Below are positions 1 to 10,681 of a stretch of DNA of 55,708 bases, in pieces. The translations under genes and the position numbers were made by a program. The DNA is from Prevotellamassilia timonensis (lineage in GTDB: Bacteria; Bacteroidota; Bacteroidia; Bacteroidales; Bacteroidaceae). The stretch's first letter is position 1. Each line of letters starts with the position of its first letter. The stretch lies in assembly GCF_021531665.1 (NCBI RefSeq), contig NZ_JADYUH010000009.1, positions 1-55,708 on the forward strand, given 5' to 3'. The notes beneath the pieces were generated by a model, which did not search any database, was not told where the DNA came from, and worked only from the letters and a program-made list of their open reading frames with translations.

Positions 1-105
1 CTTCCTCAAATTTTTCTTTCCCTTCCTCAAATTTTTCTTAGCCTTCCCCTAATTTTTCTTAGCCTTCCCCTAATTTTTCTTAGCCTTCCCCTAATTTTTC
101 TTAGG
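1..105. repeat. 21-bp tandem array (5 units, continues outside window)
   Basis: There are five consecutive 21-bp units, each with CTTCC, an AATTTTTCTT core and a variable last pair. Units 1 and 2 read CTTCCTCAA and units 3 to 5 read CTTCCCCTAA, so a variant has spread within the array. The array starts at the window edge and is probably longer. It is the reverse complement of the array at 24503-24628. Confidence 0.85.
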
Positions 106-345
106 TGCGCACCTAAGTAAAACTGCGCGCCGTTTTGTGTAGGGTTTGTGCTTCGTTTTGTGTAGGGTTTGCGTTTCGTTTTGTGTAGGGTTTTGAACAC
201 CTCAATATATGGTTTGTGTAGGGTTTGGAGCACAAACTATACATTTTGTAACGCGCGGAGAATCAGCAGGATAAAGAGCATAATGTAGGGATCGTGTATA
301 GTTTGCAGAGTTTTTTTCTTTCCCCTTTTATTTACGTATAGTGCA
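1..345 (-). repeat. composite intergenic repeat locus, copy 1 (truncated by window edge)
   Basis: Read on the minus strand from 345 to 1 it contains, in order: a 22-bp block (324-345) found exactly at 24225-24246; a CTATAC-containing stretch; about four AACCCTACAC motifs (about 130-225); a block ending in a GC-rich palindrome (101-118, core TTAGGTGCGCACCTAA); and a 21-bp tandem array running off the window. The same order occurs on the plus strand from 24225 onward, so the two loci are inverted copies about 24 kb apart. The open frames here only translate the repeats, so I do not call a gene. Function is unknown. Confidence 0.75.
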
Positions 346-500
346 TGCTTTCGTCACGATTCTTTCCGACTGTTTTTTGTCGGCGATGCTCCATTCCGAG
401 TTTCAGGTCCAAGGTGTCGGAAGAGCTGCCTCGGAGAGTTTGACCACGGTTTGATTGCGCGTAACACAAAAAGAGGTGACGCGATGCGCCACCCCTTATA

Positions 501-691
501 GGGGTGTTCTAAAAATTACGGAATAAGGAACGTTCAAAAGAAAGTGCTTACGTTTTGGTTGCTTTTCGTTTCTTAGCGCGCCCTTTTGTAAGTTTCGTCA
601 GTCACATAGCCCGCTATGCTCCTTCCTCAACTGACAAAAGTTCATCGCTAAGAAATCAAAAATCAACTCAACCTAATTTTTAGAACACCCC
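501..691. mobile_element. MITE-like element, full-length copy A (191 bp)
   Basis: The element is bounded by perfect 18-bp terminal inverted repeats (GGGGTGTTCTAAAAATTA at 501-518 and its complement at 674-691). A nested perfect inverted repeat lies at 569-578/646-655 (TTTCTTAGCG), so either strand could fold into a long hairpin. It has no coding capacity. It is about 96% identical to 51336-51526 (8 differences in 191 by eye), and 23928-24006 is an internal-deletion form. The target duplication is unclear: flanks are TATA on the left and TTAC on the right. It lies 72 bp downstream of the susR stop codon. No transposase that could move it is in the window. Confidence 0.8.
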
Positions 692-763
692 TTACTAAAA
701 GTACTATCAAGTAATTGTCAAAACGTCGTCAGGGAGCGTTGGAAGATTAAAGAGGAGAAGTTT

Positions 764-2431
764 CTACAGTTCCGCCACTCTTGCTTCGAAGTCGGCGGGG
801 TTGCCGAGGGCTCGGTTTCGCATTTTGGAGCGGTAGTTATAGACAGTGGCGATGGAGAAGTTGAGGAAGTGAGCAATTTTCTGTGTGTCCTTCACTCCGA
901 GTCGGATGAGTGCAAAGACGCGCATTTCCGTGGTCAGTTGGTTTTCGTATTTCGTCACGATGCGTTCTTCCGGTTTGAGGAGTTCGTTGAATTGTCTGAT
1001 GAAGTTTGGGAAGAGTGTCAGGAATGATGTGTCGAAGTCAATGAGGAATTTTTCCTGCTCGTCTTGGATGTGCTGTTCGCTTTTAAGTGTCCGGTAGAGT
1101 TCTTCAATCTGGTGCTGTTTGAGCATTCGGAGACAGTCTTTGCGATTCTTCTCCATCTCCTCGATGTAGGTTCGACACTGGTCGAGGTAGCGAGCGATAT
1201 ATTCCTCCTTCATTTTGTCCGTAAGTCTCAGTGCCGCGTAGGTTTGCTGCAGCGTTTCGTTTGTTTGGTTCAGTTTTTCCATGGTTTGCTGCATGGCTCT
1301 GTTGGTTTCCTCCAGATTCTTGTTGGTCTCCGTCTGTTTTTTCCGGAGTTGGTGTAGTTTTCTCATTTGGCGGATGAGGAGCACGACGATGAGGAGCACG
1401 ACGACGAGGAGTCCTGCCATGACGTAGAGCAGAATTCGTTCGCGCTGGTGTTGTTCGTGTGTGGTTTGTTTGTATTGTCGGTCAATGATGGGGAAGACGC
1501 TTGAGGCCTCGATGGAGCGGAGCGAGGCGTTGCAGAAGTTGGCGTCTTCCATGGCGCAGAGGAGATAGACATAAGCCCTTTCGACCTGTCCAGCTTCAAA
1601 GAGGAGTTGTGCGAGCCAAGGGAGCGCCATGTATTCTGTGGTTCCTTGTTGCAGGTCTGCTTTGGCAGTTTTGATGAGATAGGAAAGTGTGTTTTCTTGT
1701 ATCCCGAGGGCATTGTAGGCTTCTGCGAGTGTGAAGCAAACGTAGGGATCCGGCAGGTTGCTGTCCATTCCCTTTGTGAGTGGAAGGAGGAACTTCAGAG
1801 CTTCCGCAGGTTTTCCTTCTGCGTTGGCTTTGTCGGCGCGCACCACGTTGCAGGTGATGGGATTAGGGTCGATGCTGATGAGCGAGTCTCGGAAGCGGCA
1901 CACCTTCTGTTCCCATTGTTTCTTGACCTTCTCAAATTGAGAGTAGTGCGCCATCCATCCGCTGAGTGTTCGTCGTGTTCTGTAGTAGTAGAGTCGCAAA
2001 TCTTGTCTTTCGGGAGTGATGAGCGTCGGGTCCACGCTGTTGAGTGCGTTTTCGGCGTCGGCATAGAGTCCGGCGACGGTCTGGATTTCCGCTTGTGCGA
2101 TTTGCGTGAGAGCCACGAGTGCAGGCTCTTGTTTCACTTCGGGCATGTTTTCCAGCATGTCGAGATAGATTTGTGCGGAATCCACTTGGAAGTGCGAATA
2201 GAGGTCAAAAATTTCTTTGAGAAGATTGACGCGTCTTTGTCCTTGTGCGCTTTTTGCCTGTTGCTTGAGTTGAGCGGCTTGTTTCTCTCTCTCTGCGTGA
2301 TAGCTGGCTTTGTTCTCCACAATCTCATCAAGTTCCTTGAGTTGCTGCTCAATGGTCGGACTAATCTTCAGATTCTGGGCGGACAAGGCAGTTGTCATCG
2401 TCAGGATGGCAAACAGAAGGGGTAATTTCAT
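764..2431 (-). CDS. susR: SusR-like membrane-spanning transcriptional regulator (DUF6377 type)
   Basis: The protein has 555 residues. In order: a signal peptide (about 1-19, ending LSAQ), a helical TPR-like sensor region (about 30-320), one membrane span (about 335-355, LLVVVLLIVVLLI), a Gln/Glu-rich coiled coil (about 360-420) and a C-terminal helix-turn-helix (about 500-540, IAHFLNFSIATVYNYR). This is the architecture of the Bacteroides maltose-responsive activator SusR, which controls susA and susBCDEFG. It is divergent from susA. I chose the ATG at 2431 over the ATG at 2488 because it begins the signal peptide and because a well-formed promoter box ends at 2491. The family is well supported; maltose as the signal is inferred from context. 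Confidence 0.87.
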   Translation of the reverse strand: MKLPLLFAILTMTTALSAQNLKISPTIEQQLKELDEIVENKASYHAEREKQAAQLKQQAKSAQGQRRVNLLKEIFDLYSHFQVDSAQIYLDMLENMPEVKQEPALVALTQIAQAEIQTVAGLYADAENALNSVDPTLITPERQDLRLYYYRTRRTLSGWMAHYSQFEKVKKQWEQKVCRFRDSLISIDPNPITCNVVRADKANAEGKPAEALKFLLPLTKGMDSNLPDPYVCFTLAEAYNALGIQENTLSYLIKTAKADLQQGTTEYMALPWLAQLLFEAGQVERAYVYLLCAMEDANFCNASLRSIEASSVFPIIDRQYKQTTHEQHQRERILLYVMAGLLVVVLLIVVLLIRQMRKLHQLRKKQTETNKNLEETNRAMQQTMEKLNQTNETLQQTYAALRLTDKMKEEYIARYLDQCRTYIEEMEKNRKDCLRMLKQHQIEELYRTLKSEQHIQDEQEKFLIDFDTSFLTLFPNFIRQFNELLKPEERIVTKYENQLTTEMRVFALIRLGVKDTQKIAHFLNFSIATVYNYRSKMRNRALGNPADFEARVAEL

Positions 2432-2490
2432 AGTATTCTCGTGTTGAAGATAAAGACGTAACGCCAGTATCGACGACGTCAATGGCATGA

Positions 2491-2521
2491 CAAAAGTATT
2501 AAATTATTTTTAAGAGTCAAA
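2491..2521 (-). promoter_or_regulatory. promoter of susR
   Basis: On the minus strand a TTTG box (2518-2521), a 19-bp spacer and TACTTTTG (2491-2498) match the Bacteroidota -33/-7 consensus. Transcription would start near 2484, about 50 nt before the chosen ATG. This rules against the upstream ATG at 2488. Confidence 0.7.
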
Positions 2522-2648
2522 GAACGAAGCCTTTTTCTCCCGTTCAGCGTTGTGATTCCGTTTCTATTTTTTGAGGTGCTTGAAAGCTTGTTCTACCTGT
2601 AATTCAATATATTAGTTTATTTCGCTATTTATATTTCTCTTACATTCG

Positions 2649-2681
2649 CTTGCATTCCCGCGAGAGAAAAGAATAAATTTG
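2649..2681 (+). promoter_or_regulatory. promoter of susA
   Basis: A CTTG box (2649-2652), a 21-bp spacer and TAAATTTG (2674-2681) lie 24 bp before the susA ATG. The -33 box has one mismatch, as is common for activator-dependent promoters. A TTG start at 2679 would overlap the -7 box, which supports the ATG at 2706. Confidence 0.55.
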
Positions 2682-2705
2682 CAGCAGAAACAAAACCATG
2701 TTCGC

Positions 2706-4583
2706 ATGTGGCATTCCTTACGTCTTTTCACGCTTTTTTTCAGCGTCGTTGCGCTGACATCTTCTTCCTCTGCCGCTTCCCGGCGGAGCAAGTCCGGAGA
2801 GCCTGCGCTCAAGGTGCAGCCTGCGTTTTGGTGGAGTGGCATGCACGATGCTTCGTTGCAACTTCTGCTTCATGCTCCCGAGGTGGGACGCAGCGAGGTG
2901 ACACTTGATGCCCACGGCGTCAGCATTGACTCCATTGTTCGTCCGACCAACACAAACTATCTTCTTTTATATCTGCAAACCAAGCATGCGCCGGCGCAAA
3001 CTTTCTCCATCCACCTCAGAAAAGCCGGAAAGGTGAAGACGCTGCCCTACGAACTGCGTCAGCGCGACCAAAAAACGCGTGCCCAGGGTTTTGATGCCTC
3101 CGACGTGGTCTATCTCCTCATGCCCGACCGCTTTGTCAATGGAGACCCCTCAAACGATGTGGTCAAGGGACTGAAGGAGCAGACTGCCTCGCAGGAACCC
3201 AACGCACGACACGGCGGAGACCTCGCCGGCATGACAAAGGCGTTGGACTATCTGAACGACCTTGGTGTGACGACCGTCTGGCCCACGCCGCTGCAGGTGA
3301 ACGACATGCCTTCCACGTCTTATCACGGCTATGCCATCACCGACTACTACGAGATTGACCCTCGATTCGGTGGCAACGAGGCATACGTCCGCTTCATTGA
3401 TGAGGCTCACAAGCGTGGCATGAAAGTCATCCAGGACATGGTGTTCAATCACTGCGGCTCGGAGAACTTCCTTTTTCGCGACCGCCCCGACGACGACTGG
3501 TTCAACTGCGGAAGCCGCTATGTGCAAACCTCCTATCGCATCTCAGCCGTCACCGACATCCACGGCAGCGAAGCAGACAAAACGAATGCCCGGGACGGAT
3601 GGTTCGTGGAGGTCATGCCCGACTTGAATCAGCGCAATCCGCACGTTTGGAAATATCTCACTCAAAACAGCATCTGGTGGACAGAGTATGCCGGCATCGA
3701 CGGCATCCGTCAAGACACCTATCCTTACGCCGACCGCCAAGCCATGGCGCGCTGGAACCAAGCCTTGCTGGCTGAATATCCTCACTTCAACATCGTCGGA
3801 GAAACTTGGCTCAACCACAACGTGGGCGTCAGTCAGTGGCAGAAAGGTTCCAAACTGGCAGGACAGGACAACGATTCCGAACTTCCCACCGTCATGGATT
3901 TCCCGCTCATGGGACTGCTGAACAGTGCCCTCGACGAGGAAACCAACGATTGGGACAAGGGACTGGCACGGATCTACGAGTACATTTCGCAAGATGCGGT
4001 CTATGCCGACCCGACCCATCTGCTGACCTTCCTCAGCAACCACGACACGGACCGTTTCGCCCGAGTGCCGATTCAAGCATCCGTCACGACCCGCTATCGT
4101 CAGGCACTCACGCTCTTGCTGACCCTGCGCGGCATCCCGCAGCTCTATGTCGGCGACGAACTTGCCATGGCGGCAAACAAGGGCGGCGGCGATGGCTTGC
4201 TCCGAGCCAATTTCCCGGGTGGATTCAGTGGCGACACCATCAACGCCCTCAGCGGCGAGGGACTCACGCCGCTAATGCGTGAAACCCATGATTTCACCCG
4301 TCGCTTGCTGCAGTGGCGTCGTGGAAACGATGCCATCAGCCGCGGAACGCTTCGCCACTATGCCATCAACCACGGCACCTACGTCTATTCTCGCCAAGCC
4401 GAAGGTCGCACCGTCACCGTAATCATGAACGGTACGAACCAAGAGGTGGAGCTTCCGCTTGGACGCTACGCCGAGGTGCTGCCTGAATCCGTCGCCCGCG
4501 AAGTCATCACCGACCGCACGGTCAGTCTCGGCGACACCCTTCGCCTTGCGCCCCGCGACATCTTCATCTTGGATTTTCAATAA
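2706..4583 (+). CDS. susA: periplasmic neopullulanase/cyclomaltodextrinase, GH13 (SusA)
   Basis: The protein has 625 residues with a signal peptide (about 1-24), an N-terminal cyclomaltodextrinase-type beta domain (about 40-130), a GH13 barrel (about 140-530) and a C-terminal beta domain ending in IFILDF. The catalytic triad is visible: nucleophile Asp337 (GIRQDTYPY), acid/base Glu366 (VGETW) and Asp447 (SNHDTDR). SusA (about 617 residues in Bacteroides thetaiotaomicron) cleaves imported maltooligosaccharides, pullulan and cyclodextrins in the periplasm. It has its own promoter and a terminator at 4707-4743, so it is a separate unit from susB onward. The start is the ATG before MWHSLRLF. Confidence 0.93.
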   Translation: MWHSLRLFTLFFSVVALTSSSSAASRRSKSGEPALKVQPAFWWSGMHDASLQLLLHAPEVGRSEVTLDAHGVSIDSIVRPTNTNYLLLYLQTKHAPAQTFSIHLRKAGKVKTLPYELRQRDQKTRAQGFDASDVVYLLMPDRFVNGDPSNDVVKGLKEQTASQEPNARHGGDLAGMTKALDYLNDLGVTTVWPTPLQVNDMPSTSYHGYAITDYYEIDPRFGGNEAYVRFIDEAHKRGMKVIQDMVFNHCGSENFLFRDRPDDDWFNCGSRYVQTSYRISAVTDIHGSEADKTNARDGWFVEVMPDLNQRNPHVWKYLTQNSIWWTEYAGIDGIRQDTYPYADRQAMARWNQALLAEYPHFNIVGETWLNHNVGVSQWQKGSKLAGQDNDSELPTVMDFPLMGLLNSALDEETNDWDKGLARIYEYISQDAVYADPTHLLTFLSNHDTDRFARVPIQASVTTRYRQALTLLLTLRGIPQLYVGDELAMAANKGGGDGLLRANFPGGFSGDTINALSGEGLTPLMRETHDFTRRLLQWRRGNDAISRGTLRHYAINHGTYVYSRQAEGRTVTVIMNGTNQEVELPLGRYAEVLPESVAREVITDRTVSLGDTLRLAPRDIFILDFQ

Positions 4584-4706
4584 GATATTAAGTGATACAA
4601 TAAATTCTCATAGTTTACACAAAGCCTACGCATAATGTTGAAGAGAACTGAACCGAAGTCAAACGTTCAGTTATAGAAGTTTTAGGTAAATACTGATAAG
4701 TTGAGT

Positions 4707-4743
4707 GGCAGCTTCTTCGTGAGAAGGGGCTGTCGCGTTTTTT
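4707..4743 (+). terminator. intrinsic terminator after susA
   Basis: A stem of about 12 bp containing G-T pairs (GGCAGCTTCTTC, 4707-4718, pairing with 4723-4734) has a GTGA loop and is followed by six T residues (4738-4743). It lies 124 nt after the susA stop codon. Confidence 0.7.
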
Positions 4744-4902
4744 AGTGTGCTGAAGATGGTTGTTGTCGGGGATATAAAAACCGGTCGATTGTGCAGGAAT
4801 GACCGTTCAACTATAAACCTCAGCCCGTTGTATGGTGTAGGGGTCGTAGTCGGGGAAGGTTTTTCCTGTGATTTCTGAGTTGTGTCGGAAGAATCGGTGT
4901 TT

Positions 4903-4980
4903 GTCAGTCACATCGCTCGCCATGCTTCTGCCTCCATTCTCAAAGTTCATCTCTAAGAAATCAAACCTCAACTCAACCTC
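4903..4980. mobile_element. decayed internal fragment of the 191-bp MITE family (copy F)
   Basis: This stretch matches the internal part of copies A and C (GTCAGTCACAT, GCCATGCTTC, CATCTCTAAGAAATCAAA, CAACTCAACCT) but has lost both ends. The rest of the 781-bp susA-susB gap holds the susA terminator, this fragment, the susB promoter and copy E. I see no gene in it. Confidence 0.55.
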
Positions 4981-5184
4981 AGCTCATCCTCTCCTCATCC
5001 TCTCCTCATTTATAGCTCATTTAGATGAAAAAACGTGGTTTTTTCCGCCTAAAAGTCTTCACAAACATTTATATAATTCTTCATAACCTTTTCACACATC
5101 ATGCTAGAAATCTGCGACTTAACCGAAATTTTAAGTTCTCGTAATTTATATTTTTATTACACTCCGGCGTGTGCGTATTAATAA

Positions 5185-7536
<2,352 letters not shown>

Positions 7537-7583
7537 CCCCAACTCCCTCCGCATTGCATGTAAACTTAACCCAGTTTAATAAC

Positions 7584-10500
7584 ATGAGAAAACCTAATAT
7601 TAACGCTAAGCTACTGGCACTGGTGTTGTCAGGAGCTTGCATGTCACTCAGCGCCTCGGCTCAGACCTTGAAGGTGCAAGGACATGTGCAAGACAAATCC
7701 GGTGAGCCCGTGGTGTTTGCCACTGTCACCGTGCCCGGCACGAAGACAGCCACACAAACCGACGTGAACGGTAACTTCCGCCTCGACGTGAAGCCCGGCA
7801 CGATGATTCGCGTGAGCTACATCGGCTACAAAGTGTCCAACGTGAAAGCCGACGGCACCGTTGTCATCACACTTGAAGACAACTCCACCCTCAACGAGGC
7901 GGTGGTGGTCGGCTACGCCAAAGTGAAGAAGGCAGACGCCACCGGTTCGGTGACCGCCATCAAACCCGACGAAATGACCAAGGGCATCACGACCAATGCG
8001 CAGGACATGCTCATTGGTAAGGTTGCCGGTGTCGATGTAGCCACCAAGGGTGGTGAGCCGGGTGCCAACGCTTCCATCCGCATCCGCGGTGGTTCTTCGC
8101 TCAACGCCTCCAACGACCCGCTCATCGTCATCGACGGTCTCGCCATGGACAACGAAGGCGTGCAGGGTCTTTCCAACCCCTTGGCAATGGTCAATCCTGA
8201 AGACATCGCCAGCTTCACCGTCCTGAAGGATGCTTCCGCCACTGCCATCTACGGTTCTCGCGCCTCCAACGGTGTCATCATCATCACCACCAAGAAGGGC
8301 CGCAAGAACAGCCGTCCGCAAATCACCTACAACGGTAGTGTCAGCATCGGAACGCTTGCCAAGAAGTTTGACGTCCTCAGCGGCGACGAATTCCGTCAGA
8401 TGGTGCAGGAACGCTTCGGCAGCGAAGCCACCCTGCCTCTTGGCACTGCCAACACCGACTGGCAAGACGAAATCTACCAGACTTCCGTCAGCCACGACCA
8501 CAATCTCTCCGTCAACGGCGGCTTGGGCTTCCTGCCCTATCGCGTCAGCCTCGGCTACACCAACGATGAAGGTACGCTCAAGACCAGCAGCTTTGAACGT
8601 TTCACTGCCTCCGTCAATCTCGCGCCGACCTTCTTCAACGACCACCTCAGCGTGAACCTCAATGCCAAGTACATGGCAGCGAAGAACCGCTATGCTGACC
8701 AAGGTGCCATTGGCGCAGCCTTGTCCATGGACCCGACGCAGCCCGTCTATTTTGAAGAAGGCAATCCCTACAGCCGCTTCACCGGAGGCTACTATCAGCA
8801 CATGTCGGACGGTGCCTCCTTCAGCGACCCCTCTTGGACGGCTCAGCCCAACACCAAGAACACTGCCAACCCGCTCGCCATGCTCGAACTGAAAAACGAC
8901 CATGCCAAGAGCACGTCCTTGATTGGTAACTTGGAACTGGACTACAAGATTCACGGCTTTGAAGACCTCCACATCCACGCCAATGTCGGCGGTGACTACA
9001 GCGAGGGTGACCAGAGAACCGAAATCTCTCCTTATTCCGCTTCCAACAACTACTTTGGAAACACTTGGCGCAATGCTAAGTACAAATACAACCTCCAAGG
9101 CAACATCTACGCGCAGTATCAGCACCTCTTCGGCAAGCACAACGTGGATGTCATGGCTGGTACGGAAGCACAGCACTTCCACCACAACGGATTTGGTGAA
9201 GGTGGCGGCTGGGACCCCTATTTGGAAGTAGAAAAAGATCCTACAACTCGCGCCACCACGGCTTATGCTTCCCGCAACTCCCTGCTTTCCTACTTCGGAC
9301 GCGTGAACTACTCCTTCAACGACCGCTACCTCGCCACCTTCACGATGCGCTGGGACGGTTCTTCCCGCTTCGACAAGGACAACCGCTGGGGCACCTTCCC
9401 CTCCTTGGCACTCGGCTGGAAACTGAAGAACGAGAAGTTCCTCCGCAACGTCAGCTGGCTCTCTGACCTCAAACTCCGCCTCGGATGGGGTGTCACCGGT
9501 CAGCAGAACATTCCCGTTGATTTCTACTACACACCGCTCTTCAACGTCGGTGACGACTATGCGCAGTATCCCATCGGCGATGAATACATGCACACCCTCC
9601 GTCCCAACGCTTTCAACAAGGACATCACTTGGGAAAAGACCACCACTTGGAACGCAGGTCTCGACTTCGCCTTCCTCAACAACCGCATCGAGGGTTCTGT
9701 GGATTACTACTTCCGTCACACCGAAGACCTCTTCTCTGAAGTGGATGTCGAAACCGGAACGAACTTCAACAACCGCATCTACAAGAACATCGGCTGCCTC
9801 AACAACTATGGTGTCGAGTTCACCCTCAACGCCCGTCCCATCGAGACCCGCGACTTCCACTGGGAAGTGTCCTACAACGTGATGTGGAACAGAAACAAGA
9901 TTACGGAGCTCTACAACGGTGCCAGCGGTGTTGCCACCGGTAAATCTCCCTCCAAACTCCCTGCCGGCGGTACGGTCCAAATCAACAAAGTGGGCTATCC
10001 CGCCAAATCCTTCTACGTCTATCAGCAGGTCTATGACGAGAACGGTCACCCCATTGAAAACATGTTCGTCGATCGCAACGGCAACGGCTACATCGACCCT
10101 GATGATCGCTACGTCTATAAGAAACCCTCTGCCGACGTTCTCATGGGCTTTACCTCCAAGTTCATCTACAAGAATTGGGACTTCAGTTTCACGTTCCGCG
10201 CCAGTCTGAACAACTACGCCTACTATGACTTCCTCAGCAACCGCGCCGACGTCAGCCTCAGCGGCATGACCGTGCAGAACGAGTGGACCAACCGCTCCGT
10301 GGAACAGCTCAAACTCGGTTGGAGCGGACTGGGCAACTACGCCATGAGCGACTACTTCGTTCGCAACGCCTCCTTCCTCCGCTGCGACAACATCACCTTG
10401 GGTTACAGCTTCCGCAACCTCTTCAAAGCAGGCAAATTTGAAGGCATCTCCGGACGCGCCTACTTCCTCGTGCAGAATCCCTTCGTCATCACGCAGTATG

Positions 10501-10604
10501 ACGGTCTCGACCCCGAACTCAGCAACGCCGACTACGGAGGTATAGACAACAACTTCTATCCTCGTCCCCGCACTTACATGATTGGTCTCAATCTGAAGTT
10601 CTGA
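7584..10604 (+). CDS. susC: SusC-type TonB-dependent outer-membrane maltooligosaccharide transporter
   Basis: The protein has 1006 residues: a signal peptide (about 1-27, SASAQ), a carboxypeptidase-D-like regulatory beta-sandwich (about 30-100, VQGHVQDKSGEPVVFATV), a plug domain (about 115-220, with VVVGYAKVKKADATGSV at its start) and a 22-strand beta-barrel ending in the aromatic-rich terminal strand (MIGLNLKF). It forms the outer-membrane transport pair with SusD and is energised by TonB-ExbBD. Its position between susB and susD and its length match the B. thetaiotaomicron sus operon. The ATG at 7584 is the first that gives a signal peptide. susD begins 77 nt later. Confidence 0.95.
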   Translation: MRKPNINAKLLALVLSGACMSLSASAQTLKVQGHVQDKSGEPVVFATVTVPGTKTATQTDVNGNFRLDVKPGTMIRVSYIGYKVSNVKADGTVVITLEDNSTLNEAVVVGYAKVKKADATGSVTAIKPDEMTKGITTNAQDMLIGKVAGVDVATKGGEPGANASIRIRGGSSLNASNDPLIVIDGLAMDNEGVQGLSNPLAMVNPEDIASFTVLKDASATAIYGSRASNGVIIITTKKGRKNSRPQITYNGSVSIGTLAKKFDVLSGDEFRQMVQERFGSEATLPLGTANTDWQDEIYQTSVSHDHNLSVNGGLGFLPYRVSLGYTNDEGTLKTSSFERFTASVNLAPTFFNDHLSVNLNAKYMAAKNRYADQGAIGAALSMDPTQPVYFEEGNPYSRFTGGYYQHMSDGASFSDPSWTAQPNTKNTANPLAMLELKNDHAKSTSLIGNLELDYKIHGFEDLHIHANVGGDYSEGDQRTEISPYSASNNYFGNTWRNAKYKYNLQGNIYAQYQHLFGKHNVDVMAGTEAQHFHHNGFGEGGGWDPYLEVEKDPTTRATTAYASRNSLLSYFGRVNYSFNDRYLATFTMRWDGSSRFDKDNRWGTFPSLALGWKLKNEKFLRNVSWLSDLKLRLGWGVTGQQNIPVDFYYTPLFNVGDDYAQYPIGDEYMHTLRPNAFNKDITWEKTTTWNAGLDFAFLNNRIEGSVDYYFRHTEDLFSEVDVETGTNFNNRIYKNIGCLNNYGVEFTLNARPIETRDFHWEVSYNVMWNRNKITELYNGASGVATGKSPSKLPAGGTVQINKVGYPAKSFYVYQQVYDENGHPIENMFVDRNGNGYIDPDDRYVYKKPSADVLMGFTSKFIYKNWDFSFTFRASLNNYAYYDFLSNRADVSLSGMTVQNEWTNRSVEQLKLGWSGLGNYAMSDYFVRNASFLRCDNITLGYSFRNLFKAGKFEGISGRAYFLVQNPFVITQYDGLDPELSNADYGGIDNNFYPRPRTYMIGLNLKF

Positions 10605-10681
10605 TCTCGAGTCCATCCCACACGCTTTATAAAGCATTCAGAAAAATCAAATCTAAAGTCAATCTCTGATTTTACAGACTT

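Noticed and set aside
27-233. Open frame of 68 codons on the minus strand
   Set aside because: It is entirely a translation of the 21-bp array and the AACCCTACAC motifs (RLRKIRG repeats), with no start context.
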